DNA of 64,000 bases, taken from contig NZ_CP045178.1 of NCBI RefSeq assembly GCF_009296025.1, positions 2,666,001 to 2,730,000 on the forward strand, written 5' to 3'. Each line of letters starts with the position of its first letter. The stretch's first letter is position 1. Origin of the DNA: Streptomyces tsukubensis (lineage in GTDB: Bacteria; Actinomycetota; Actinomycetes; Streptomycetales; Streptomycetaceae). The notes under the pieces were generated by a model. That model worked only from the letters and a program-made list of their open reading frames with translations. It ran no database searches and was not told the DNA's origin. The position numbers and the translations under genes were made by a program. This document shows positions 1 to 8,300 of this stretch, piece by piece.

Positions 1-354
1 GGGCAGCACCCGCATACCGGAGAACCAGTGGTGATCGTCGGGATGGCAGACGAGGACCGGTGTCCGGGTGGTCGGCCGCAGTACACCGGCCTCGCTGACC
101 TGTCGGCCGACTAGAGAATTGATCAGGGTCGACTTCCCCGCGCCGGTCGAACCACCGATCACGGCGAGCAGGGGGGCCTGTGGGGAACGGAGGCGGGGCA
201 CGAGATAGTCGTCGAGCTGCGCCAGTAGCTCGTCCCTGCTGACACGGGCGCGAGGAGCGCCTGGCAGGGGCAGCGGATAGCGCACGGCGGCGACACGGTC
301 GCGCAGGGCGGAGAGAGCGTCGAGCAGCTGAGGCCGTACGTCCAAGGTCACCAC
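1..354 (-). CDS. Dynamin-like GTPase, N-terminal part (runs off left edge)
   Basis: The reverse strand is open from a GTG at 354 to base 1 (118 codons, no stop), so only the N-terminus is present. A P-loop [10 protein letters not shown] near residue 65 is followed by a threonine pair in TTRTPVL, as expected for switch I of a dynamin or Era-like GTPase. The beginning [19 protein letters not shown] matches my memory of the dynamin-family proteins of Streptomyces, which often lie next to a second GTPase gene. These proteins are thought to act at the membrane in division or remodelling. Another GTG at 351 would also serve as the start. The family call is fairly safe; the rest of the protein is outside the window. 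Confidence 0.8.
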   Translation of the reverse strand, partial: MVTLDVRPQLLDALSALRDRVAAVRYPLPLPGAPRARVSRDELLAQLDDYLVPRLRSPQAPLLAVIGGSTGAGKSTLINSLVGRQVSEAGVLRPTTRTPVLVCHPDDHHWFSGMRVLP

Positions 355-664
355 ATGCGTAGAGTGCCCAATTTTGGTGGCTTTTTGAAGCGTATGGGCG
401 CCTTAGCGCGCAAATCGGACACGGGTGACGGAAGGGACGAGGGTGGACGCAGGCATAACGAGTGCACAACACCCGAGGCGTCAGACGCGAAAAGCGATGC
501 ATGATTCGCACCTGCCTGCGATTATCAGGACCGCTTCACTGAACCTCCACATCGTGGTGCGGCGGTGAGGCGACGGAGACGGGGAGCTGGGAGCCCTATC
601 CTTGTCTCCGGCAAGGTCACGGCTCTGCCCCACAATCGGGCTCCAGGCCACCGGCCACCATCCG
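355..664. other. Intergenic region before the tRNA
   Basis: About 310 bases without a convincing gene. It is less GC-rich than its surroundings around 365-540 and must carry the promoters of the GTPase gene (leftward) and of the tRNA (rightward). I could not assign -35 and -10 boxes with confidence. Confidence 0.5.
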
Positions 665-737
665 GCCCCCGTAGCTCAGTGGATAGAGCAGGCGCCTTCT
701 AAGCGCTTGGCCGCAGGTTCGAGTCCTGCCGGGGGCA
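665..737 (+). tRNA. tRNA-Arg (anticodon TCT)
   Basis: A full cloverleaf can be drawn. The acceptor stem is GCCCCCG with CGGGGGC, the D stem GCTC/GAGC, the anticodon stem GGCGC/GCGCT with loop CTTCTAA (anticodon TCT, reading AGA), and the T arm is GCAGG-TTCGAGT-CCTGC. The discriminator base is A. CCA is not encoded; the following bases are CAC. tRNA genes of this kind are frequent integration sites, and a broken integrase lies about 5.3 kb downstream. Confidence 0.96.
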
Positions 738-767
738 CACGTTTACGCAGGTCAGAGGAGGTTTCGA

Positions 768-800
768 GCCCTCCGCAAGATCACTTGCGGAGGGCTTTTT
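768..800 (+). terminator. Rho-independent terminator of tRNA-Arg
   Basis: A perfect 12-bp stem (768-779 with 784-795, arm GCCCTCCGCAAG), a four-base loop and five T residues at 796-800. It lies 30 bases after the tRNA. Confidence 0.93.
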
Positions 801-1111
801 CGCTGCCTGGAGCACACTTTGCCCCGTTTTCCACCCTGGTTTTGGGGTCCCCGTCCCACATACGTCCCCCACTTCGGGGGATATTCCACGGTCAGTCTCC
901 GACCGCGAGAGAGTAATACCTGGTCAGAGCCATTCTGATGGCCCATCGGGCACACACAGAGCGGGCGCCAAAGCGGCGCCTGCCCTGTGCATGGCTGCTC
1001 TCAATCTGCTCCACGCCTGTCCTCGCAGCGTCATACGCACGTAGATCCAACTCCGACGTAAGCAGCCCGATGTGGATGCGGGCCGAAGGACTACACGGGG
1101 GAACAAGGACC
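801..1111. other. Non-coding stretch at the edge of the accessory region
   Basis: No convincing gene. There is a short CCCCC/GGGGG hairpin at 866-880. Open frames here overlap each other and lack codon bias. The following broken gene begins at 1112 behind AAGGA at about 1105. Confidence 0.4.
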
Positions 1112-2666
1112 ATGGTCAGGACTTGGACAGTCCGCGGAGGCCAGCACGGAGAGCGTGAGGAGCAGGCGCTTGACGAAGGCGTGGTGATCGCCGGCTGGGA
1201 GGAGGTTGGCGATCTCAGCGGCTGCGCTTCGATAGCCGCTGTGGGGGGGGACGTTTTGGCGCGGGCCTATCCGGGTGAGCTGCCCGGCAGAGTGGACAGC
1301 TGGAAGCACCAGCTGTGGCGCTTCATCACGATGGAGACCGGAGATCTGGTCGTGATGCCCCGCAAGTTCCTGGGAGTCGTCGCCATCGGACAGCTGAGCG
1401 GCGGATACGAATACCGGCGCGAGGCTGCCCCCGGCTTCCGGCACACGCGCAAGGTGGAGTGGGTGCGCAGCCAGGTCGAGCGGACGGCGATCGGCGGCGA
1501 CCTCCGCGACAGCATCGGCGCCTTCCTGACCGTGAGCGAGCTGAGTCGCCGTGACGCGGCACACCGATGTTGAGACTCTGGCGCAGTTGAGACTCTGGCG
1601 CAGACCGGCGTCGACCCTGGCTACAAGGGCGCCGTGGAACCGCCTGCGGATCCCGAAGCGCTGGAGCAGGATGTGCGCGACGAGGGGACCCGACAGCTGA
1701 CCGCCCGGGACCTGATCGGCCTGTGGGGCTGGCAGAGGCGCACCGGTGAGGTCATCGACCTCGTCGACAGGGAGCTCGCGGTTCGCGGTCTGCAGGTGGC
1801 CCCGCACTTCACGGAGGTGCAGCTCGACGGCCTGATCACGGTCTCCGCGGAGGAGACCACGCTGACCGGGGATACCGTCCAGGAGCCACCAGGGACAGCA
1901 CTTGGTCACACACCTACAAGGGTGGCAGGCGAGGACCTGAGTCGGCACTGGCGTATCGGCAGCCTCCCCTTCGCCCGGGATGTGGTGACAGTCGGCTTCG
2001 ACGAGCCGTTGAGTCGCGCTATCACGCGCATGGTCGAGGTCGACTTCTCACAGCTTCCGGTGGTGAACCGGAACAACGTGCTACGGGGGGGGCGTCACCT
2101 GGGAGAGCATCGCCCGGGCCCAGTTGGGGCATCGCGGCGCGACCATAGCTGCGGCCCTGGACCCCCACCCACTCACCGCTCAGGAGCAGGAAGAGCTGTT
2201 CGTCCGCATCGACGACATCCAGCGCCACGGATTCCTCATCGTCACCGACGGCGACAACCTCGTCCTCGGTATCCTCACCGCATCCGACTTGGCCGATCAG
2301 CTCAAACTGCGGGTCGAGCCGTTCATCCTCCTCGGCGAGGCGGAACGGCGCCTGTGCCGCCTCACCGACCGTCTGCCCATGGACGAGCTGCCCACTGGTT
2401 CGGGAGTGCGCAAGACGCGCGCCGCAGGTAAGTACCTCACTCTTGGCCAGTACCCGGAGGTCCTCAAGGACGACACCTGCTGGGCGACGTTGGCATGGCC
2501 GTACGAGCAGGACGACCTCGTGCGCCGGGTCACTGCCGTCAAGGAGTACCGGAACGAACTCGCTCACTGGGGCATGGACGCTCCGGAGACGAAGACCGAG
2601 GCTCTGACGGAGATCAGGCAGTTGCTGAGCCTGTTGAAGCTGATCGACCACGATCCACGGCCATGA
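1112..2666 (+). pseudogene. Broken Mrr-N-terminal / CBS / HEPN-like protein
   Basis: The start is ATG 1112 (MVRTWTVRGGQHGEREEQAL) behind AAGGA. The first 150 residues resemble the N-terminal domain of Mrr-type restriction proteins: GEREE near the start, then WRFITMETGDLVVMP and a final FLTVSELSRRDA. A linker (TARDLIGLWGWQRRTGEVIDL) leads into a CBS pair at about residues 280-400, including DEPLSRAITRMVEVDFSQLPVV and HGFLIVTDGDNLVLGILTAS. The C-terminal end carries RNELAH at 2550-2567, an R-X4-H motif as in HEPN ribonucleases. Two lesions break it. A TGA at 1571-1573 lies inside a 17-bp tandem duplication; the frame is the same on both sides. A run of eight G at 2085-2092 adds one base. Removing one G restores about 517 codons. 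No intact neighbour substitutes for it. It could have been a sensor-effector defence protein; that role is inference. Confidence 0.7.
1569..1602 (+). repeat. 17-bp perfect tandem duplication inside the broken gene
   Basis: GTTGAGACTCTGGCGCA occurs at 1569-1585 and again at 1586-1602. With one extra T the insertion is 18 bases, so the frame is kept, but the first copy places TGA in frame. Confidence 0.9.
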
Positions 2667-2700
2667 CGAGCCGACCACCCTGGGCCGGGCCGTCCACCCG

Positions 2701-2975
2701 TCAGGCACCCGGCCCACGGTCGTCGAAGCCGAGCGCGATCACCGCGAGCGCCTCGGCGATCTCGACCGCCATCTCGTCTTCCGGCCCACTGACCAGGACC
2801 ACGTCCTGATACAGGGGCTCCAGCACCTCTCTGGCCTCCGCCGTCCGCCCCTGCGCGAGCAGCAGCATGCCGATGTTGTGCCGGAGCTCCACCGCTTCTT
2901 CGCTCGCGTCGCTGTCAACAGCCCGCACGACGTCCAACACTTCCGTCAGCTGCGCCAGCGCGTCGGTGACCATGT
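2701..2975 (-). pseudogene. C-terminal fragment of a TPR protein
   Basis: Reading leftward, about 90 codons with strong GC3 bias end in TGA at 2701-2703. The protein contains ELRHNIGMLLLAQGRTAEA and a following helix pair typical of tetratricopeptide repeats, and its tail resembles the end of TPR-bearing serine/threonine kinases of Streptomyces. Upstream of about 2975 the frame stays open, but the codon bias and similarity disappear and the opposite strand takes over. It therefore looks like a leftover 3' end joined to foreign DNA. The exact junction is an estimate. Confidence 0.5.
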
Positions 2976-2994
2976 CGTCACGCTCTCCGCGCTG

Positions 2995-3444
2995 CGCGTC
3001 CTGGTCATCACCGCACTGCACGGTCGCGCGCGGCTGCACCTGTTCTCTTCCACGGTGCACGACGCCCATTTGCCGGACCACGGGGACACCGAGCAGGCCG
3101 AGCGGGAACTCGTGCCGCTGCTGTCGCAGCTGATCGCCGGGCTGTTCCCTCACTTCCCGGCGCGTAACGCGGCCAGCGCTCCCGCCGTTCTCGCCGGCAT
3201 CGGCATCGCCGTCCCTCAGACGACGAGTTGGGCGGCAACCAGCGCGCGGCTAAGCTCGGAGGAACTGGTACGCCTCATCGAACCGGTGCGCTTCGAGCGC
3301 GAGGCCCGCTACTGGGCCGGAGTGGCCGCCAGCGCCTCCGGCACCCTCAGCTTCGGCGGCGGCGCCAAGGACTCCGGCGGCCGGGTGGCCGACGCTATTC
3401 TCGGCCCCGACACGGACCACGGCCGCCGCATCTGGGGCTGGTGA
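2995..3444 (+). pseudogene. C-terminal fragment of an unknown protein
   Basis: The frame 2878-3444 shows coding bias only from about 2995 (RVLVITALHGRARLHLF) to its stop at 3442-3444. There is no start or ribosome binding site near the point where the bias begins. The end of a TPR gene lies on the other strand directly before it. I read this as the 3' end of a gene cut by recombination. The product is not recognised; features seen are ERELVPLLSQLIAGLFPHFP and a Gly/Ala-rich tail ending HGRRIWGW. It could instead be a short intact gene with an unusual start. Confidence 0.4.
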
Positions 3445-3579
3445 CGAAATGGCACCCGCACCGGGCCGTTGCGGCTCCCGGTGCACTGCCCTGAATCCGG
3501 ACTCCCGCCCGGTCGGGGCGGCTCAGCCCACGCAAGGCCGCCCCGGCCATGCCCGTCCCACGTGAGACCGGAGGACAAA

Positions 3580-4098
3580 ATGAACGCACTCGAAATGCGT
3601 GAAGTGGAAGACCTGCTCAGGGACCTCATCAGGTCCGCCGGGCTCGACTGGCTGATCGACGAGCTCGACGAGGCCATCGCCACGGGCGTCGCGGAGGAGA
3701 AGCTGCTTCAGCGCCGTCGCGGCGCGTCAACCGAGGAATACGAAGCACTCGCCGTCGCGGACGTGGGCACGGACAGCTTCCACAGGTCCCTCAAGCGAGG
3801 GGCATCCGTGGTGGTCACCACGCGCCCCATGAACGCCCGCGAGCGTACGGAGCTGCATCTCGACGCGCTGCGCCGGCTCTTCCTGGAACTGCCCGAGATC
3901 GAGAGGGCCACCCTCAAGATCATGGGTGCCGAGGGTGATCCGCAACGCGCACCCGTGCGCAGCATTCGGTTCGTCCCTGACGAGGAGCTCACCGGGGGCC
4001 GCGACCAGACCCACGAGGTCGCCAGTCACCTTCCCGAAGACACCCGCGCACATCTCCAGGACCTCTTCCGCGACGCACACGAGGAGATCAACCGATGA
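3580..4098 (+). CDS. Unknown 172-aa protein, first gene of a nuclease cassette
   Basis: ATG 3580 follows GGAGG at about 3570, which decides against the longer frame beginning at 3469. The 172-residue protein is acidic, apparently soluble and mostly helical, with no signal peptide or membrane segment. It begins MNALEMREVEDLLRDLI and carries ERTELHLDALRRLFLELPEIE in the middle. I do not recognise the family. Its stop overlaps the next start (ATGA, 4095-4098), so the two are translationally coupled and probably work together; the partner has a PD-(D/E)XK-like active site. A regulatory or immunity role is possible but unproven. Confidence 0.75.
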   Translation: MNALEMREVEDLLRDLIRSAGLDWLIDELDEAIATGVAEEKLLQRRRGASTEEYEALAVADVGTDSFHRSLKRGASVVVTTRPMNARERTELHLDALRRLFLELPEIERATLKIMGAEGDPQRAPVRSIRFVPDEELTGGRDQTHEVASHLPEDTRAHLQDLFRDAHEEINR

Positions 4099-4781
4099 GC
4101 GCCGTCAACACCCTGCTCCACGAGATCCAGACCCTGCTCGCCGGCCCCGGGGTCTCCTACACCTCCGCTTCCCAGCCCTGGGACGTCTACGAGGGGTACC
4201 TCTTCTCTCTGGCAACCTCCACCGCGAGCAGCCTGGGCGCCTCCGTCCATTACCAGGACGTTATCGGAAACACCGTGAACAGCCTGGTGTTCCGCACCAG
4301 TCCCGGCCAGCTCTACAGCACCACGCACCCCTACACCCACGCTGTGGTGGAGTTCGACCGCGCCCCGGCCCTTGAGGTGCATCTCGGCGTCCAGGTCCAG
4401 GGGAACTCCGGCGTACTGCACGAGTGCGACGTCCTGATCCTGCCCGCCGACGAGGCAGAGCTCTCGCGGCAGATCCGGATGGCGCCGCGGGGCAACAAGT
4501 GCCTCTTGGCCATCGAGTGCAAGTACTACACCGCCAGCCGGGTCGGCATCGGGCACGCGCGCAACTTCGAAGGACTGCACAGCGACCTGCGGACCGCCCG
4601 AAACCTGTTCGTTTCCAACACTGGGACCTCCAGCGTGGTCAAGTATCTTTCCGCCCGCAAGCGCGGATACGAGCGTGAGGTCGTACCGGCCAACGTCAAC
4701 ACCGTCGGCTACACCCGTGGACAGATCCGCGAGGCGTTCAAGATCTACCTCGGGAAGACCGCTCCATCCACGGTGATCTAA
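4095..4781 (+). CDS. PD-(D/E)XK-like nuclease (probable)
   Basis: A 228-residue soluble protein coupled to the gene before it by an ATGA overlap. The central part has the layout of a PD-(D/E)XK nuclease: HECDVLIL with Asp112, about 28 residues, then LAIECKYY with Glu141 and Lys143. The Asp is preceded by a predicted strand and the ECK lies at the end of another, as in restriction-like folds. The N-terminal 60 residues are helical; the C-terminal 60 carry basic residues (SARKRGYEREV). It could be a restriction-type effector, a DNA-repair enzyme or a cassette for phage defence. The motif is visible; the family assignment is inference. It sits between remnants of other genes and a Fic gene, which fits an accessory island. 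Confidence 0.6.
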   Translation: MSAVNTLLHEIQTLLAGPGVSYTSASQPWDVYEGYLFSLATSTASSLGASVHYQDVIGNTVNSLVFRTSPGQLYSTTHPYTHAVVEFDRAPALEVHLGVQVQGNSGVLHECDVLILPADEAELSRQIRMAPRGNKCLLAIECKYYTASRVGIGHARNFEGLHSDLRTARNLFVSNTGTSSVVKYLSARKRGYEREVVPANVNTVGYTRGQIREAFKIYLGKTAPSTVI

Positions 4782-4795
4782 GTCAGACCGCACGC

Positions 4796-4824
4796 TTGAC
4801 TTAATGACACAATTATCGTGTCAT
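4796..4824 (+). promoter_or_regulatory. Promoter with operator palindrome before the Fic gene
   Basis: TTGACT at 4796-4801 is a good -35 box. After 17 bases comes TGTCAT (4819-4824) as a weak -10. Within this lies a perfect inverted repeat, ATGACAC at 4804-4810 and GTGTCAT at 4818-4824, with a 7-base spacer. Transcription would begin near 4831, where an ATG stands, suggesting a leaderless mRNA controlled by a dimeric repressor. Confidence 0.5.
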
Positions 4825-4830
4825 GATGTC

Positions 4831-5973
4831 ATGCTGTACGCCACTCCCGCCCTGGCCGCCGACGACCAGCGAGCCCTCGACGAGATCGAGAGTATGCGCC
4901 GCTCACTGCGCCACATGCTCCGCGCCACCCCTCGCGGGACCCGTCAGCTGCGCCGCAACCTCACCGCCCGCGCGATCGCCGGATCGAACACCATCGAGGG
5001 GTACGCGGCGACGGTCGACGACGTGGAAGCCCTCATGTCGGGTGAGGAACCCCTGGAGACCGGAGAGAAGACTCGTGCCGAGCTGGAGGGCTACCAGCGC
5101 GGAATGACCTACATCCAGGCCCTCGCCGACGCCGGAGACGACTTCCGGTACGACGCCGGCCTGCTCAATGGCCTGCACTTCATGCTCCAGGGCCACCACC
5201 TCGACAAGCGCCCCGGCCGCTGGCGCGACGGACCCGTCTACGTCACCAGCCCCGACGACCCGCTGGTCCCCGCCTACACCGCACCGGACCAGGCGGACGT
5301 CCCCGCCCTCATGGCGGAGTTCATCGACTGGCTCAACGACGGCGACCTCGACGCACCCGTCCACGTCCGCGCCTCCATGGCCCACCTCAACCTCGTCAAG
5401 ATTCACCCGTGGAAAGACGGCAACGGACGTATGTCCCGCGCTCTGTCCACTCTGGTGTTCTCCCGCGAGGCCCTTATGCCGCCCGAATTCTCCTCCATCG
5501 AGGAATGGCTCGGCCGGGGGCAGAACACCTACGCCTACTACCAGATCCTGGAGGAGGTGGGCGGCCCGCACTGGAGCCCCGAGCGGGATACCCGCCCCTG
5601 GATCCGGTTCTGCCTGACCGCCCACCATCGCCAGGCCCAGCAGGCCCAGCGCCGCTTCGACGTCATGTCGCGAGCCTGGACCCGTCTGGTCGAAGGCGTC
5701 GAGGCTGCCGGTTTGGACGAGCGGGTGGTCTATGCCCTGCTGCCCGCCTTCTCGGACGCGAAGGTGCGCCGTACCGTCTACCAGCAGGACGCCGATCTCA
5801 GCGACCAGCAAGCCATCCGCGACATCCGGGAGCTCGTGGCCCGCGGCTGGCTCGTCCCCCACGGCAAGGCCCGCGCCCGCCATTACGCCCCAGGTCCCCT
5901 CATGGGCCCGGTCCGGGACGAGGTCCGCCAGTCCATGGAGCCGTACACGGACCCCTACCGGCGGGAGCGGTGA
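4831..5973 (+). CDS. Fic-domain protein with built-in inhibitory helix
   Basis: Fic proteins usually transfer AMP or another nucleotide moiety to target proteins. The active-site motif HPWKDGNGRMSR begins at His192 (numbered from ATG 4831) and matches HPFx(D/E)GNxRxxR with Trp for Phe. Near the N-terminus SNTIEG fits the inhibitory motif (S/T)xxxE(G/N) of class II Fic proteins, Glu56 being the inhibitory residue, so no separate antitoxin is needed. The C-terminal 100 residues look like a winged helix. An upstream in-frame ATG at 4804 has no ribosome binding site, lies in the operator palindrome and would include the rare TTA codon, so I prefer 4831; from 4804 the protein has 389 residues. It stands alone after the nuclease cassette and runs into a broken integrase on the other strand. 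Confidence 0.88.
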   Translation: MLYATPALAADDQRALDEIESMRRSLRHMLRATPRGTRQLRRNLTARAIAGSNTIEGYAATVDDVEALMSGEEPLETGEKTRAELEGYQRGMTYIQALADAGDDFRYDAGLLNGLHFMLQGHHLDKRPGRWRDGPVYVTSPDDPLVPAYTAPDQADVPALMAEFIDWLNDGDLDAPVHVRASMAHLNLVKIHPWKDGNGRMSRALSTLVFSREALMPPEFSSIEEWLGRGQNTYAYYQILEEVGGPHWSPERDTRPWIRFCLTAHHRQAQQAQRRFDVMSRAWTRLVEGVEAAGLDERVVYALLPAFSDAKVRRTVYQQDADLSDQQAIRDIRELVARGWLVPHGKARARHYAPGPLMGPVRDEVRQSMEPYTDPYRRER

Positions 5974-5986
5974 CCCTCACCGGCGA

Positions 5987-6733
5987 TCACGCGATCAGGG
6001 TGGCCGAGGCGTCCGTTATCTCGTCGAGTCGCTGCCGCAGATCTTGCTCTTGACCACTGATGCACTGCGCGTACGTGGCGAACAGCATGGCAACGCTGGT
6101 GCCGGCCCACTCGGCCACCTGAGCAGGCGGGATGCCGTTGTTCAGCCACATCGTCAGCCGGGTGTGCCGAAGGTCGTACACGCGTTGTCCTGTCGGTGAC
6201 GCGTATACGTGGGGTGGCAGGGTTGTCCCACGTACGACGGTAGACGGAACCGGCGAGAACTCCGCCGCGTTCCCCGGGAACGAGTCGTTCGTCGGGGAGC
6301 AGGCTCGCCTCCTGGATACGTGCCCGCAAGAGGGCGGACAAGCTCGGAGGGCACGGCACTATGCGCGTTTCACCCTCCGCTCTGGCTTTCAGACGCCGCT
6401 GATCGTGCCGGGTTCCACTGTCGGTCCACGTGCGCCCGATCTCAGGCTCGGCGGCGTGGACCACGATGTCGGCCCACTGCCCTACTCCCGAGGTAGGCAG
6501 GACAAGGTCCGAGACACGCAGCGCGGCCGCTTCTTCCGGACGTAGCCCCGTGAAGTACAACGTGGCGAAGAATGCTTGCAGTCTTTGCCCGCTGCGCGGC
6601 CGGTCGCGAATCCAGTCGAGCAGCTGCGCCGCCTGCCGCCCGTTCAGCAGACGGCGTCGGTCGATCGCACTGGCAAACCGCTGTGTGAGGTTCCGGGACT
6701 CGGGAACAGGGTCGGACGGCAGAATATGAACCT
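5987..6733 (-). pseudogene. Broken tyrosine integrase
   Basis: Catalytic pieces of a phage-type tyrosine recombinase are present in two frames. The first Arg is in FFATLYFTGLRPEEAAALR; then, after a frame change at about 6210-6228, YDLRHTR supplies the HxxR motif and LFATYAQC the tyrosine. The frame change lies just after VYRRTWD and seems to include a small deletion, because family members have several more residues here. The N-terminal core-binding domain is missing. From about 6726 to 6794 the opposite strand has a stretch with perfect Streptomyces codon bias ending in TGA, apparently the end of another gene, so the 5' part was lost by recombination. The last TGA is at 5987-5989. Non-functional as read. 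Confidence 0.75.
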
Positions 6734-6830
6734 GAGCCTGTCGGACACCATCAACCGCCGGGTCCTCGCCGGCCTCGCCTATCTGCGCGGCTGACCCAGT
6801 AGTACCTCCGCGCACCTGCGGCTACCGGCG

Positions 6831-8270
6831 CTACCGTGGCTGCCATGCCCGTACGAGATCCTCCGGCCCCCAGTGCGCGGCCAGGGGCAGGCCGTCGGTC
6901 ACTCCGCAGCGGGAGACCGCGACCAGTGGGGTCTCCGGTTCGGCGCCGGGGACCGCGAGCATGTCGCGGGCCAGAGCCTCGTACTCGTGTCGGCCGAACG
7001 GCCTGGCCTCAAGCCATTTGATCGAACCAACGAAGTGCACCTGTTTGGTCGCCGGGTCGCGGTCCGCGCCGATGAGGTCGATTTCGGGGTTGTTCTGTCG
7101 GTTCCACCAACCGCCGATGGCCTCCGTCTCTGGCCACTCGTCATTGGGCATCAGGCGCAGCAAGGACTCTCTGATCAGTGGCTCCACCGCTCGCCCGCGC
7201 CACGTCGTCCAGGATTCCTCGATGCGTTCCAGCGCCAGGTCACCGCGGCCTCGCTCGATGAGCGGGATCGCGCGTGACAGGAACGCCAGCCAGAAGCGCA
7301 GGTACGGGTCAGCGATCCGGTAGCGCTTGTTCCTGTTGTCCGGCTTCGCGGAGACAGGGAGATCGGCCGCCAGGACCCTCTTGGCCTGTAGCGCGGCCAG
7401 CAGCGGAGAGAGCGTGCCGGACGGCAGCGCGCCCGCGCCGCCGACCCGCGCCGCTATCGCGCTGAATGTACGTTCGCCGCTGCCGACCGCTTCCAGTACG
7501 GCTCGCGACTGAGAGGTCTGGGGGAATTCACCCAGCAGGGACAGCTCACCTGCCACCAGGAGAGGCGAGAGGGGGTTGCCGACAGAGGTCCGCAGGAAGG
7601 CGGTGCGGTCCATTCCCGGGCGCCATGACTGCACGATCTCCGGGAAGCCACCGGTGATCAGCTGAGCGTCCACGGCCCCTGCCGCGTCGAGTTCGGTCAT
7701 CGCTTGCACGTCAGCCAGGTTCAAGGGCTGGACGGTCATCTTCGTCGCCCGGCCGAAGAACGGACGCCCGTAGGTCTGGAGTGCCTGCATCACCGACCTG
7801 TCGCTGCCCACCAGCAGCAGAAGCACCGGCTTGGAGGACAGGTGACGGTCCCAGACCGTCTGGAGCGCGCCCTCGAACTCCTTGTCCTGCTCGACCAGCC
7901 ACGGCACCTCGTCGATCACCGCGATGCTCGGCGAGTCGTCGGGGACCGCCAGGGCCAGCGCGCGCAGGGCCTGGTTCCAGTCCTGCGCCGGGAGGTTCGT
8001 GACCAGCTCCGCCCCTGGCAGTGGCGCCTGCGCGAGGGCCGCGGCGAAGTCGGTGCGTTCCGCCACGGGGTTACGCCCACGGGTCGCCTGAAAGACCACG
8101 TACGGCACTTTTGAGCGGTCGCAGAACTCCTGGACCAGTCGTGACTTTCCTACTCGCCGTCGGCCGGTCAGGATCACAGCTCGTCCTTGAGTGATCCCAC
8201 TTCCCGTCTCCACACTTCGGAATTGCTGAGCCAACACCTCAAGGTCTCCGGCCCGACCCTGAAACTCCAT
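6831..8270 (-). CDS. ATPase of the archaeal-type/DUF234 family
   Basis: A 479-residue P-loop ATPase. Walker A is GRRRVGKS at residues 36-43, Walker B SIAVIDEVPWL near 140, with sensor-like VLLLLVGSD after it. The middle has a winged-helix segment (TFSAIAARVGGAG) and YRIADPYLRFWLAF. The C-terminus is the DUF234 restriction-like domain: NPEIDLIGAD keeps the Asp, but the expected (D/E)xK is GSIKW, with the acidic residue replaced, so nuclease activity is doubtful. Members of this family are orphan ATPases of unknown role, common in accessory DNA. Start at ATG 8270 (MEFQGRAGDLEVL). Three phased repeats stand 31-72 bases upstream, and no partner gene is attached. Confidence 0.85.
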   Translation of the reverse strand: MEFQGRAGDLEVLAQQFRSVETGSGITQGRAVILTGRRRVGKSRLVQEFCDRSKVPYVVFQATRGRNPVAERTDFAAALAQAPLPGAELVTNLPAQDWNQALRALALAVPDDSPSIAVIDEVPWLVEQDKEFEGALQTVWDRHLSSKPVLLLLVGSDRSVMQALQTYGRPFFGRATKMTVQPLNLADVQAMTELDAAGAVDAQLITGGFPEIVQSWRPGMDRTAFLRTSVGNPLSPLLVAGELSLLGEFPQTSQSRAVLEAVGSGERTFSAIAARVGGAGALPSGTLSPLLAALQAKRVLAADLPVSAKPDNRNKRYRIADPYLRFWLAFLSRAIPLIERGRGDLALERIEESWTTWRGRAVEPLIRESLLRLMPNDEWPETEAIGGWWNRQNNPEIDLIGADRDPATKQVHFVGSIKWLEARPFGRHEYEALARDMLAVPGAEPETPLVAVSRCGVTDGLPLAAHWGPEDLVRAWQPR

Positions 8271-8300
8271 GTGGCACTCCGATGCAGAGGTAGATCGAGT

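Noticed and set aside
862..880. CCCCC/GGGGG hairpin as a terminator
   Set aside because: Only five pairs and no T run; a full terminator already stands at 768-800.
6726..6794. Short plus-strand frame with good codon bias as a separate gene
   Set aside because: Only 23 codons and no ribosome binding site; better read as the leftover 3' end of a lost gene next to the broken integrase.
665..8300. Search for an attachment-site repeat of the tRNA 3' end
   Set aside because: I read the interval for the TTCGAGTCCTGCCGGGGGC block and found no second copy, so att borders cannot be claimed.
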